NCBI GenBank assembly: GCA_002428985.1
Contig: DIYL01000029.1
Coordinates: 120,891-184,890, forward strand
Reading direction: 5' to 3'
Length of the DNA: 64,000 bases
Source of the DNA: Anaerolineales bacterium UBA6055
GTDB lineage: Bacteria; Chloroflexota; Anaerolineae; Aggregatilineales; Phototrophicaceae
Shown: positions 45,463 to 54,881 of the stretch, piece by piece
How the letters are laid out: every line of letters begins with the position of its first letter
Position numbering within the stretch: position 1 is the first letter of the stretch
Position numbers and translations under genes: made by a program
Notes under the pieces: generated by a model
Told to the model about the DNA's origin: nothing
The model's input: the letters and a program-made list of their open reading frames with translations, nothing else
Database searches by the model: none

Positions 45463-46642
45463 AATCAAAGACACATTTTCCTTACTCGACAATCGCATAC
45501 AGATACTAATCATCCTAGCTATTATCATATTTACTCTACTGCTTCTGGTCATACCAGCAGAGTCGCAAGACCCTGCTATTACACTGATTGCAACCGATCT
45601 TCAGAACCCGCGTGGCGTGGCGTTCCTACCGGATGGACGGTTGGTTGTCGCACAGGCAGGCACAGGATTATCAACAGGTGATGATGCTGATAACAGTGGT
45701 AAACTCAGTATACTCGAAGACCTCAATAATGATGGGGATTATCTTGATGCGGGTGAAGTTAACGATGTGCTTGATAAAATGCCGGGCTATAACATCCTCT
45801 ATCAATTTAATCCTGGACGCGATGAAATAGTTGGGATGGGTGATGTAATCGCCTTAAGCGATGGGCGTGTGTACTTTACACTTGATGATAATTTTGAGGC
45901 ATTATCAGTTGTTGAGCTCACGGCAAATCTCGAAACAGTTGGCCATTTGATCGAACGCCCCGGATCTATGAATTCAATCTTGTACGACGATAATCGGGAT
46001 GTAATTTTCATTGCAGAGAGCACGATTAATGCCATTGGTGCAGTCACGCTAGACGGCGAATTTCGGACAATTACAAACTTTGGTCTCCTTGCAAATGAAC
46101 AACAAGCTGTTCCATCAGGGCTTGCGCTTGATCCTAATACAGGTGATTTGCTAGTGACTTTATTTTCAGGCCAATTATGGGTCTACTACAGTGAAATTTT
46201 ATCCTTTATGGTGGGTGATGCCAAAGTAGTACGTGTAGATCCTGAGACAGGCGATTATGAAGATGAAATCACAGGATTGACTACCGCGGTAGATGTTGCT
46301 ACCGATGAAATTGGTAACATCTATGTAGCGGAACTCACAACCCAATGGGCAACAACGATGCTTAATCAAGAGTTTGATTTATTCGATCCTGATGCACCAC
46401 CAGATGCTGGTGGTTATGCACGCTTTACTGGACGAGTAACATTATATCCTTCAAATGGAGATCAACCTCAGATATTAGTAGATAATTTAGACCAACCAAC
46501 AAATCTGACTTACCATGACGGTAACCTATATGTTTCGGTCGGTCAGGGCACACCCAATCGTCCAATTTGGTCACCAGAGACAGGTTTGACCCGAATTGTT
46601 GGTCAAATTTATCGGATTGACCTGAGCACCTACCAAAATTGA
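45455..46642 (+). CDS. Secreted/anchored beta-propeller protein (ScyD/ScyE-like)
   Basis: A 395-residue protein with one N-terminal hydrophobic segment (IQILIILAIIIFTLLLLVIP, residues 15-34), either a signal peptide or an anchor. The rest shows repeats of NHL/SMP-30-like propeller blades: LQNPRGVAFLPDGRLVVAQ, GVAF and LTYHDGNLYVSVGQGT. The pattern fits ScyD/ScyE-family and gluconolactonase-like proteins. Outside the cell it may act on or bind a sugar lactone. It is the last gene of the catabolic operon and overlaps the dehydrogenase gene, so a shared role is likely. Confidence 0.78.
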   Translation: MVRIKDTFSLLDNRIQILIILAIIIFTLLLLVIPAESQDPAITLIATDLQNPRGVAFLPDGRLVVAQAGTGLSTGDDADNSGKLSILEDLNNDGDYLDAGEVNDVLDKMPGYNILYQFNPGRDEIVGMGDVIALSDGRVYFTLDDNFEALSVVELTANLETVGHLIERPGSMNSILYDDNRDVIFIAESTINAIGAVTLDGEFRTITNFGLLANEQQAVPSGLALDPNTGDLLVTLFSGQLWVYYSEILSFMVGDAKVVRVDPETGDYEDEITGLTTAVDVATDEIGNIYVAELTTQWATTMLNQEFDLFDPDAPPDAGGYARFTGRVTLYPSNGDQPQILVDNLDQPTNLTYHDGNLYVSVGQGTPNRPIWSPETGLTRIVGQIYRIDLSTYQN

Positions 46643-46644
46643 AT

Positions 46645-47649
46645 CTAGCTGAATAACGCTGCAGTTGACTCACGAACAATCAATTTAGGTTTTAAGATAA
46701 TTGGATCAGGGTCTTCACCACGCATCAATTTATGTAACATCTCCATGGCCAACCCGCCCCATTCATCTAAATGATGATTAATCGTAGTTAATGGCGGAGT
46801 AAAATCACGTGAACGGGGTAAATCATCATATCCGACGACGCTAATTTGTTCAGGGACACTGTATCCCATACTTTGTAATTGATTTATTGCGCCCATTGCC
46901 ATTCGATCATTAAAAGCAATAATTGCAGTCAAATCCGGGCATGTGTCAATTAATTTTCGAGCAGCTATTGCTCCACTCTCCCCCGAGAAATCGCCCACCT
47001 CCTTAGGTAAACTATCAAATGCAATACCATGTTCTTCTGCTGCTAACTGCGCGCCTATCAATCGTTCGGTAATATCTGGAACACTAATCAAGCCAATATT
47101 TTGATGCCCACGTTCTAACAAATGGCACATCATTAAACGTCCACCTTCCCGATTATCACTACGAAGATAATGAGTATGTGGATGCTGACCGATAATCACT
47201 GTTCGCAAGTTAACTTGTTCGACAAATTCCATGATCGTCGCGATATTCGAGTGACCGTCAATAATCGCTCCATCCAAATATCCACCGGAAAGCAGACTAA
47301 TAAAATTCGGATCCAATACCCCATCAACCATTTTAGGGGAAGAAATCAGCATATGGTAACCATTATCACTACAATAGGCTTCAATACCCGACATGATCTG
47401 GAGCAATGCAAGTGCAGTAAATGGTGTATCATGAACCCGAGGAAAGATAGCCGCAATGATACGTGTTTCGCCAGAAGCAAGTGCACGGGCAGCAAAGTTA
47501 GGGCGGTAACCTAATTCGACACTCGCCTGTAGCACCTTTGCACGAGTAGCATCGGTAAACTTTTCTTTGGTTGAGTTTGACAAAATGCGAGATGCTGTCG
47601 AAACAGACACCTGTGCACGGGCAGCAACATCTCTTATAGTAACCAACAT
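46645..47649 (-). CDS. LacI family transcriptional regulator
   Basis: A 334-residue repressor. The helix-turn-helix VTIRDVAARAQVSVSTASRILS opens the protein, followed by the hinge and a periplasmic-binding-like sugar domain (AIFPRVHDTPFTALALLQIM to ISVVGYDDLPRSRDFTPPLT). The ATG at 47649 is preferred over a TTG one codon earlier because AAGGA is correctly spaced. It is divergent from the epimerase gene and converges with the propeller gene only 2 bases away. It probably senses a sugar of this region. Confidence 0.93.
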   Translation of the reverse strand: MLVTIRDVAARAQVSVSTASRILSNSTKEKFTDATRAKVLQASVELGYRPNFAARALASGETRIIAAIFPRVHDTPFTALALLQIMSGIEAYCSDNGYHMLISSPKMVDGVLDPNFISLLSGGYLDGAIIDGHSNIATIMEFVEQVNLRTVIIGQHPHTHYLRSDNREGGRLMMCHLLERGHQNIGLISVPDITERLIGAQLAAEEHGIAFDSLPKEVGDFSGESGAIAARKLIDTCPDLTAIIAFNDRMAMGAINQLQSMGYSVPEQISVVGYDDLPRSRDFTPPLTTINHHLDEWGGLAMEMLHKLMRGEDPDPIILKPKLIVRESTAALFS

Positions 47650-47837
47650 CAATTCCTTCTACATGCATAATAACTGCTCAACTCTATCATAGATTATCAT
47701 CATCTTTTATCCACACTATGACAACACAGGAATTATTAATTTGATCTATATAGAATGCCTCTTTTAACAAGACCCAAATTGTGTTAGTCGCTACATCCTT
47801 AGGACGAACCCTCGCAAATCGGCAACAAATGAAACTG

Positions 47838-47866
47838 TTTGTGTAGAGATATTTTTTGACTATAAT
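47838..47866 (+). promoter_or_regulatory. Promoter candidate for the epimerase gene
   Basis: TTTGTG (47838-47843) and TATAAT (47861-47866) are 17 bp apart in the 323-bp gap between the LacI and epimerase genes. GGGAG precedes the ATG at 47973. I found no convincing LacI-type palindrome in the gap. Confidence 0.45.
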
Positions 47867-47972
47867 CCCTGATATTAGAGGCCACAATATATTATAAATC
47901 GAGGGTTATGATATCCGCGACATTATTAAAATACTCATATAGCAAACATCATATTAAATGGGAGAAAATAAC

Positions 47973-48623
47973 ATGCTTTTACCGGAATTGCGCCAAGAAG
48001 TATGCAAATTACATATGGAATTACCCAAAAACAACCTAGTCGCATGGACTAGCGGAAACATCAGTGGACGAGACCCTGAAACAGGCTATATTGTTATCAA
48101 GCCAAGCGGTGTCAAATTCGACGACTTAACTCCTGAAAACATGGTAGTAGTTGACCTAGATGGCAATATCGTTGAAGGGGACTATAAGGCATCGTCAGAT
48201 ACTGCATCACATTGTTATATCTACCGCCATATGGAAGATGTCTGTGGAATTGTGCATACACATTCGCGCTATGCCACTGCATTTGCAACGCTAGGGCGTG
48301 AAATTCCATGCGTAACAACAGCGATGGGTGATGAATTTGGTGGTTCTATTCCATGCGGTGGATTCGCGTTAATTGGAGGTGAAGAAATTGGTCAAGTCGT
48401 TGTCGATACGATTAAAGACCACCGTAGCCCATCTTGTTTATTACAAAGCCACGGTGTGTTTGCTACTGGAGATAACGCTGAAGCCGCTGTGAAAGCCGCC
48501 ATCATAACCGAAGATAATGCAGCTATCGTTTGGACAGCGCTACAAATAGGTACGCCTCTCACAATTGACCCTGCGGATATTGATAAACTCTATGATCGCT
48601 ATCAAAACGTATATGGGCAATAG
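47973..48623 (+). CDS. araD: L-ribulose-5-phosphate 4-epimerase-like class II aldolase
   Basis: A 216-residue zinc enzyme. WTSGNISGRD, VIKPSGV, SSDTASHCYIY and IVHTHSRYATAFA are AraD motifs; the HTH histidines are zinc ligands and a later one lies in LLQSHGVFA. AraD interconverts L-ribulose 5-phosphate and D-xylulose 5-phosphate, feeding pentoses into central metabolism. The ATG at 47973 is chosen for its GGGAG. The THADYF stretch of enterobacterial AraD is replaced by AMGDEFGGS, so another phospho-sugar is possible. No araA or araB lies nearby. Confidence 0.85.
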   Translation: MLLPELRQEVCKLHMELPKNNLVAWTSGNISGRDPETGYIVIKPSGVKFDDLTPENMVVVDLDGNIVEGDYKASSDTASHCYIYRHMEDVCGIVHTHSRYATAFATLGREIPCVTTAMGDEFGGSIPCGGFALIGGEEIGQVVVDTIKDHRSPSCLLQSHGVFATGDNAEAAVKAAIITEDNAAIVWTALQIGTPLTIDPADIDKLYDRYQNVYGQ

Positions 48624-48710
48624 AATTCAAGTGAACGATTTATTATAGAGAGCGTCAACTACCCGTTGAAACATGTCTCGCAGATCAAACACTAATGATC
48701 AAGAGATTTT

Positions 48711-48765
48711 ATAGCTGGTTTAATCACAAACCGTCATTATCGCAACAAACCAGCTATTTAATTTG
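48711..48765. terminator. Bidirectional terminator-like hairpin between convergent genes
   Basis: ATAGCTGGTTT (48711-48721) pairs perfectly with AAACCAGCTAT (48747-48757) around 25 bases, followed by TTAATTT. It lies between the ends of araD and der. The rest of this 232-bp gap is featureless. Confidence 0.6.
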
Positions 48766-48855
48766 AGCCAAACTGAAAGCTATTTGTTATCCGAAACTGA
48801 GTTTAAATAGGTTTATAAGAAGTGAGTAGATATTTACTACCCATTTCCCAAGAGG

Positions 48856-50232
48856 TTATTCTTTGTCTTTACGAGAGCGGAAGCTTAGTCGCAATGGTGT
48901 ACCTTCAAATTCATACGCCTCACGGAACTGATTTTCCAAGTAGCGTTTATAGGTAAAGTGTACTTGCGAAGGGTCATTCACATGAAACAAAATTACGGGA
49001 GGATCTGTTCGTACTTGCGTTGCATATAAGAACTTCAGACGTTTTGTCCCTTTGCCGTGAGGAGGATGCTTTTCAACAGCATCGCGCATGATCCGGTTTA
49101 CATCGGCAGTAGCCATACGGAAAAAACGTGCTTCCCATACCCGTTGCGCGACTTCTAGAACTTGATGGACACGCTGTCCCTCTTGTGCACTGATGAAAAT
49201 AATCGGTGCGTAACGTACAAAATGTAACCTATCGCGTATATTCTCTACAAATTCATTCATTGTGAATGCATCTTTATCGATGGAATCCCATTTATTGATG
49301 ACAATCACAAGGCTTTTATATTCTTCAATGATATAACCTGCGATATGTTCATCTTGTTCTGTGACACCCAGTTCAGCATCAATGACTAGTAACGCGACAT
49401 CAGCCCGTGAGATCGCATTCATCGCGCGAATGACGCTATATTTTTCAACGCCGACTTCAATACGTCCCCGTCGCCGTATACCAGCGGTATCTATGAGTGT
49501 TACTTTTTCACCATACCATTTGATATCGGTATCAATCGCATCACGGGTTGTCCCTGCTACAGGGCTTACAATTGCGCGATCTTCGCCGATGAGTTTATTC
49601 AGCAAGGTGCTTTTGCCAGCATTAGGGCGTCCGACAATAGCGATCTTAAGATGATCATCCTCGTCTTCTTCATCAGCCCATTCTTCGGTAATCTTAATGA
49701 TTTCCGTAACAACTTCATCAAGCAAATCACCAACACCAATGCCATGAATGGCACTGATCCCGACAACCATATCTAAGCCAAGCATATAAAAATCATAGAC
49801 ATTTTGCTCATGTCGCTTATCGTCAATTTTATTGGCAGCGACAACAACAGGTTTATCTGAACGCCGTAAAATTTCAGCAATGGCTTCATCAGCAGCGGTT
49901 GTCCCATGTTGCGCATCTGCAACTAACACAATCACATCGGCACCATCAACCGCGAGTAATGCTTGTTCTTTAATCTCAGCGATAAAATCAGCACTACCTT
50001 CTGCTAATGGTGATTCATCACGTGTTCCTGTAGGTTGATATACCTCAATACCACCTGTATCAATAACCTGAAAGGTTACGCCATTCCAAAATGACTCTCC
50101 AAAAAGGCGATCACGGGTTGTACCGGGAATCTCATGTGTCACTGCGACTCGTTCACCGACAAGTCGATTAAATAATGTACTTTTACCAACGTTAGGGCGA
50201 CCAACTAACGCGACAATTGGTTTTCTTGCCAT
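48856..50232 (-). CDS. der: Ribosome-assembly GTPase Der (EngA)
   Basis: A 458-residue protein with the two tandem GTPase domains unique to Der, needed for 50S subunit assembly. G1 motifs are GRPNVGKSTLFN (from residue 11) and GRPNAGKSTLLN (about 201). G3 is DTGGI and DTAGI; G4 is NKIDD and NKWDS. The C-terminal KH-like domain holds the closing RLSFRSRKDKE. A short acidic linker (EEWADEEDEDDH) joins the two GTPases. It follows the cdaA-cdaR pair by 81 bp. Confidence 0.97.
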   Translation of the reverse strand: MARKPIVALVGRPNVGKSTLFNRLVGERVAVTHEIPGTTRDRLFGESFWNGVTFQVIDTGGIEVYQPTGTRDESPLAEGSADFIAEIKEQALLAVDGADVIVLVADAQHGTTAADEAIAEILRRSDKPVVVAANKIDDKRHEQNVYDFYMLGLDMVVGISAIHGIGVGDLLDEVVTEIIKITEEWADEEDEDDHLKIAIVGRPNAGKSTLLNKLIGEDRAIVSPVAGTTRDAIDTDIKWYGEKVTLIDTAGIRRRGRIEVGVEKYSVIRAMNAISRADVALLVIDAELGVTEQDEHIAGYIIEEYKSLVIVINKWDSIDKDAFTMNEFVENIRDRLHFVRYAPIIFISAQEGQRVHQVLEVAQRVWEARFFRMATADVNRIMRDAVEKHPPHGKGTKRLKFLYATQVRTDPPVILFHVNDPSQVHFTYKRYLENQFREAYEFEGTPLRLSFRSRKDKE

Positions 50233-50291
50233 GTTTTCTTCATATCCTTATCACATGCGGACGCATTATTGTAGTGGATAGAACAAAGTTC

Positions 50292-50313
50292 GGACAGGGA
50301 CAATTGTCTGTCC
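50292..50313 (-). terminator. Stem-loop after cdaR
   Basis: The self-complementary stretch with GGACAG and CTGTCC arms around GGACAATTGT lies directly after the cdaR stop. No clear T-run follows, so it may be a weak terminator or processing site before der. Confidence 0.35.
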
Positions 50314-51621
50314 TCACTCAGTTGAAGGCGTTGTGACCGGAATTGGCTCTTCTGTACCCTCAGTCACCATATCATCAGAGAAAATTTCAACATTCACTAC
50401 AGCAGGAAGTAATGAAGCATTTTCTTCATTCAATTCAGCTTGATTGATAACAATAGAAGGTGTCAGATCGTACCGTCCAGGTTCAAACCCATTAAGATCA
50501 ACAATGACCTGAATATCAGACCGTTGCAAATCTTCTACTAAAACGCTCGGTCCATTAATCACAACCGCAACAGTTTGGGGAGCAATCGTAACTGTATTAC
50601 CTTCAGGTAATCCAATTCGCCCAACAGTAATATTATTAAATTGACGAACGGCGATCTGTGGCAAAATACTGATGTTCACAGTAATTATATTATCACCACC
50701 AATCACAAATAATTCATCGTTTGGTAAACGAACAGGCACATCAACCGAAAAATCTGTGGTACGGTCTTGCAAGCTTATTGGCACTGTTAGAATCGTATCA
50801 TTAACAGTTTCAAGTTGTTCAGCCACACCACCAATAAATAAAGTTTGTGGCTCGTAACTGAATGTTGATAGTGTGTACGCATCAGGTTGTGTTCCAACCA
50901 AAATATTCGGACGTACGGATACCTGCTTCACATCGTCACGCCGTGTAATATTGACGGAGACACCTGTTGTTTGGGGCTCAACCGTAACATCACTGACAAC
51001 TTGCCCCTCTGCATCAACAGCAAAAAGTCGAACATCAGCAGCGATCGGATTTTGATTTTCTGATAAATCCAAAACACCGTGTACCGCAACAACATCAGAA
51101 ACAACACTAGCAGCACCACTTACAACTGCTTGAAAAATATCCGATTCAGGAGAATCATTTGTAAATCCAATCGGTGGGGTATCCGAAACAATAATCTCCA
51201 CAGGTTTTTGGAAAGACTCTCGTAATTCTAATTCAACTGTAATTTGTGCAGGTTGAGTCCGAGCAACTAACCGTTGGGGTTCGTCAGGTTGTGGTGGTGC
51301 GACGCTGACTTCAAGCGGGATTGTATGTATACCCGGGTTCAAACCTGTTAAGTCCGCCCTAACAATCACATCATCAGCTTGGCGGGATGCTACAACAGTC
51401 TGTGCACCTTGGATGGTCACTAACGCAAACCGCGTCGGTGTATTGGTTAACACAGTTGTATCATCTTGCACAATTTGCACTGGAATGGCAGCAAATTGCT
51501 GTCGCGTAATCGGGTCAGCAGAAGTCACAGCGACATACCATACACCGACCGCCAAAATAATCGACACAATTAACCAGATAAAATTGCCAATGAATCCAGA
51601 ACTGCCGAGTTTGTTTATCAT
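50314..51621 (-). CDS. cdaR: YbbR-domain protein, CdaA regulator CdaR
   Basis: A 435-residue protein with one N-terminal membrane span (FIWLIVSIILAVGVWYV, residues 14-30) and an extracellular part made of about four YbbR repeats; PVQIVQDD, PVEIIVS and VPVRLP mark strands of successive repeats. The C-terminus is low in complexity (TEGTEEPIPVTTPSTE). In Firmicutes CdaR binds and tunes the membrane cyclase CdaA. Here it overlaps cdaA by 4 bases (ATGA), as in that pair. Confidence 0.88.
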   Translation of the reverse strand: MINKLGSSGFIGNFIWLIVSIILAVGVWYVAVTSADPITRQQFAAIPVQIVQDDTTVLTNTPTRFALVTIQGAQTVVASRQADDVIVRADLTGLNPGIHTIPLEVSVAPPQPDEPQRLVARTQPAQITVELELRESFQKPVEIIVSDTPPIGFTNDSPESDIFQAVVSGAASVVSDVVAVHGVLDLSENQNPIAADVRLFAVDAEGQVVSDVTVEPQTTGVSVNITRRDDVKQVSVRPNILVGTQPDAYTLSTFSYEPQTLFIGGVAEQLETVNDTILTVPISLQDRTTDFSVDVPVRLPNDELFVIGGDNIITVNISILPQIAVRQFNNITVGRIGLPEGNTVTIAPQTVAVVINGPSVLVEDLQRSDIQVIVDLNGFEPGRYDLTPSIVINQAELNEENASLLPAVVNVEIFSDDMVTEGTEEPIPVTTPSTE

Positions 51622-52493
51622 TGTTTAACCTGTTGTTCTCGCTGTGCCTGTAATCTTAGTCTAAAATCAGACAAAGTATCACGCATACGCCCCACCCAAG
51701 ATGTTTGGGTTGTATCAGATGGTCCATAATAAGCGCTCAGTACCATACGTAAGCGTTGTGTATCTAATCGTGGAATCATTCGCCCTGTGTTGGTAATCGC
51801 AATTTTTCCTGTTTCTTCAGACACAACAACACACAACGCGTCGCCAACCTCACTAATGCCTACAGCAGCACGATGTCGCGTTCCCATATTTGGATTCGGT
51901 AAATTCCGACTCGCTGTTAAAGGTAATACACTCGCAGCAGAAGCAATCCGACCATCGTTATCGATAATCACAGCACCATCATGTAACTCTGTTTTGGGCC
52001 AAAAAATCGTCACTAGTATATCAGCAGACACCTGACTATCCATCGCAGTACCCGTACGAATATACTCCAGCAAACTACTATTACGTTGCAACACGATCAA
52101 TGCGCCATGTCGTCTTTCAGACAATTTTTCAGTTGCAGCGCAAATCTCGTCAATAATTTTCGCCCGTATTTCATCAGGTGCCTGGCGTGTACCAAAAACA
52201 GTCCCTCGCCCTAATCTTTCCAATACGCGCCGTATTTCTGGTTGGAAGATAATTGGCACAGCGACAACCAAAGCGGTTAAGCCGTTAACTAGTAGCCAGC
52301 TGAGGGCTTGTAATCGGAACACAGCGGCAATCATAATCAACCCAATCACAATTAATGCCATACCACGGAAGAGCGTAACGGCCTGTGTACCCCGAAACAA
52401 AAACGTAACACTATAAAAGAGCAAGCTTACAATTGCGATATCCACAATATCAGATAGTGTTAAGCTTTGTAGCACAAACGTAATTTGATCCAC
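51618..52493 (-). CDS. cdaA: Membrane diadenylate cyclase CdaA
   Basis: A 291-residue enzyme that makes cyclic di-AMP from two ATP. Three N-terminal spans (to about residue 75) precede the DisA_N domain, which has the catalytic motifs LHDGAVII and GTRHRAA. I place the start at the GTG at 52493, which has AGGA eight bases upstream. A TTG at 52520 is possible but lies inside the U-run of the upstream gene's terminator and has no ribosome site. Cyclic di-AMP governs potassium and osmolyte balance. The next gene, cdaR, overlaps it by 4 bases. Confidence 0.93.
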   Translation of the reverse strand: MDQITFVLQSLTLSDIVDIAIVSLLFYSVTFLFRGTQAVTLFRGMALIVIGLIMIAAVFRLQALSWLLVNGLTALVVAVPIIFQPEIRRVLERLGRGTVFGTRQAPDEIRAKIIDEICAATEKLSERRHGALIVLQRNSSLLEYIRTGTAMDSQVSADILVTIFWPKTELHDGAVIIDNDGRIASAASVLPLTASRNLPNPNMGTRHRAAVGISEVGDALCVVVSEETGKIAITNTGRMIPRLDTQRLRMVLSAYYGPSDTTQTSWVGRMRDTLSDFRLRLQAQREQQVKQ

Positions 52494-52520
52494 AATTGCT
52501 ATCCTAATAATTTCTATCAA

Positions 52521-52548
52521 AAAAGCACGCTTACTTAAACGTGCTTTT
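52521..52548 (-). terminator. Rho-independent terminator of the TPR gene
   Basis: AAAAGCACG (52521-52529) and CGTGCTTTT (52540-52548) form a 9-bp stem with a 10-base loop; on the minus strand a run of Ts follows. It separates the TPR gene from cdaA. Confidence 0.85.
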
Positions 52549-52608
52549 GTTTTCGTACTTGTTATAACACGGCTATCTATCTAATGTCGCGTTTATTGTC
52601 AAAATGTA

Positions 52609-54855
52609 CTAACCACCTAATTGGCTCAAGAGCCGTTTATAGTCTTCAACGCGATCAGGTTTTAAGTTAATGATGCGACGAATTGTGTTAGCAGCATCAT
52701 TATGTGCCCCTAACTCAAGTTGTAGTTCACCAAGCGCATCCAATTGCTCAATAGCCTCACCCTTACGCCCTAGCCGCTCATAAATTTGTGCCATACGCGA
52801 TCTTAAAGCAGTATCGGATGGGTAGATACGCACAAGCTCTTCAAGCAATGCCGTCATTGTATTGATCTGCCCTTTTTGAGCATAGTAACCCAGTAAAGTA
52901 TCTAGTTTTTTGATAGCTTCGACGGCGTTACCTTGGGTGAAGTAAATATCAACCAGTGATTTTAATGATTTTTCATCATTACCATCTAATTCGATGATTT
53001 CTTCATAAACACGCTGAGCCCGACGGGTATTCAAGCGCATTTGTGCAATATCTGCAATACGATGCTTGATACTAACTATCCTGCTTGAGTCAGCATTCAC
53101 GCGTCGTGCGAGTTTCTCTGCATTACCATAGGTTTCGCTAGCACGATCAAAATCGCTAAGTTGTTGATACGTATTTGCTAGCCCCATATATTGCTCTAGT
53201 GCTTCGTCCCAACGCTCTTCGTCTTCCAACAAATCAATTAAATTCATCCGCACTTCAACATCAAGAGGTGCCATCTCTAAAACTTCACTTAAAATCGAAG
53301 CTGCACGTTGATTTTCATTACGGACAATATATGATTTCGCGACCATATTATATTTGTCGATGGCCTGACGAATTCGCCCTTCTTTCATCATGATTTCCGC
53401 CATACGGACATGAACAGGCAAATACTGTGGTGATTTTTCTACAGCACGATGTGTTTCATCCATTGCAAGTACATACAAGCCTTGACGAATGTAACGATCA
53501 ATCATAGAAACAGTGTCAGCAATTGCATCACCACCCTTGGCGGACAATATTTCTAACAAACCCTGCCCACCTTCATCTCGGAAGGTCTCTTCAAGATGAC
53601 GACGGGTTTCTGCAATACGGCCTTTCCATTCATTACCCGATAACAGACTCATAAGGCGATCGTTTACAGGTTTAAGCGCATCGCCATCACGCTCCTTAAG
53701 AGTCGCCAGCATATTTTCATAAAGCTCTGTCAACTGTTCAATTTCTTCATCATCTGTTGCCAGATTTGTATCAACTGTTTTCAGGCTTTGTGTTAAATAT
53801 CGAGATGCTTTCTTCTGATCACTCATTGCATAATATGCAAGTCCCATCGCATGTAATGCACCAGCCGACAGGTTCGGATCAAGAATTGCTTCACCCAGAT
53901 GAGCAATCGCTCCTTGAGGCTTATCGGACAACACCATTAAACCACCCAAATTTAACTTTAAAGCAGGGTGATTCATACCGGCTTCAACAGCTTGCTGATA
54001 GCCAACAATTGCCTCGTCTTTTAAATTTTGGCGTTGAGCTTCCATACCTTGCAATGCAAAGGCAACAGACATATCCAGTCCGCCCTCAACAACATATTGT
54101 GCCAAAATTTCCATCGCATTAGACATCGCTTCGCCAATCGGCCCGAGTGGGTCAGCTTCAACAACTTCCTCAGTGACCAAGCTACCAAAGTCATCACCTA
54201 AGCGAGCGCGTTTATCTTGCTTACCCTGTGCACGCTGAAGAATTTCTTCAGGTAAGTGAACTTCGCCGCCGGATTCTAATGCACGCAAAATATTTAACGT
54301 ATGTGCATTACGTTTATCGAGGCGCAACGCCCGTTGTGCAGCCTTAATTGCCTTAGGTACATCACCGTTTTTCTGAAAGTTAAATGCGAGCACTAAATAC
54401 TCACGGATCGCTTGCGCTTTATCACCAATGCGATCATAAGCTTGTGCCAACTTTGCGTGAACACTAATGAGACCCGGTGTTAATTGCGTTGCATGTTCCC
54501 AGTTTGCAATAGCTTTACCAATATCCCGTTGTGACAAATAAATATCGGATACCTTCACATACTGTTGCGCCGATTCTTTTAACCGCCCCATACGCTCCAA
54601 TGCCTCTGCACTGCCTTCAAGCGGTACAGGGTCATTTGGTACGAGTTGATTCGCTTTCTTGTACACTTTTAGTGCCGAATTGAGCTGTTGATCCTGTAGT
54701 AGTGCATACCCAAGATTAATATGAGCATCGGCTTCCTCCGGGAATTCTTGGACAGCTTGCGTAAATGCCTCAACGGCTGTCACCCAATCCCCTTGCCATG
54801 CAGCATCATTTCCCAATTCCATTTGACGTTGATATATTTCGCGGTTTCCTGCCAT
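52609..54855 (-). CDS. Tetratricopeptide-repeat protein
   Basis: A 748-residue helical protein with no signal peptide. About a dozen TPR units are visible, for example AVQEFPEEADAHINLGYALL near residue 33, AIANWEHATQLTPGLISVHA, AIREYLVLAFNFQKNGDVPK and, toward the end, AIEQLDALGELQLELGAHND. Such proteins hold complexes together; no catalytic domain is evident. It is followed by its own terminator and preceded closely (26 bp) by the carbamoyltransferase gene. The function is unknown. Confidence 0.85.
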   Translation of the reverse strand: MAGNREIYQRQMELGNDAAWQGDWVTAVEAFTQAVQEFPEEADAHINLGYALLQDQQLNSALKVYKKANQLVPNDPVPLEGSAEALERMGRLKESAQQYVKVSDIYLSQRDIGKAIANWEHATQLTPGLISVHAKLAQAYDRIGDKAQAIREYLVLAFNFQKNGDVPKAIKAAQRALRLDKRNAHTLNILRALESGGEVHLPEEILQRAQGKQDKRARLGDDFGSLVTEEVVEADPLGPIGEAMSNAMEILAQYVVEGGLDMSVAFALQGMEAQRQNLKDEAIVGYQQAVEAGMNHPALKLNLGGLMVLSDKPQGAIAHLGEAILDPNLSAGALHAMGLAYYAMSDQKKASRYLTQSLKTVDTNLATDDEEIEQLTELYENMLATLKERDGDALKPVNDRLMSLLSGNEWKGRIAETRRHLEETFRDEGGQGLLEILSAKGGDAIADTVSMIDRYIRQGLYVLAMDETHRAVEKSPQYLPVHVRMAEIMMKEGRIRQAIDKYNMVAKSYIVRNENQRAASILSEVLEMAPLDVEVRMNLIDLLEDEERWDEALEQYMGLANTYQQLSDFDRASETYGNAEKLARRVNADSSRIVSIKHRIADIAQMRLNTRRAQRVYEEIIELDGNDEKSLKSLVDIYFTQGNAVEAIKKLDTLLGYYAQKGQINTMTALLEELVRIYPSDTALRSRMAQIYERLGRKGEAIEQLDALGELQLELGAHNDAANTIRRIINLKPDRVEDYKRLLSQLGG

Positions 54856-54881
54856 CGCTACACACCAATGACTCTCTATAT

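Noticed and set aside
36030..48623. Missing ATPase of the sugar importer as evidence of a broken system
   Set aside because: Importers of this family commonly share an ATPase encoded elsewhere, so absence from the cluster is normal.
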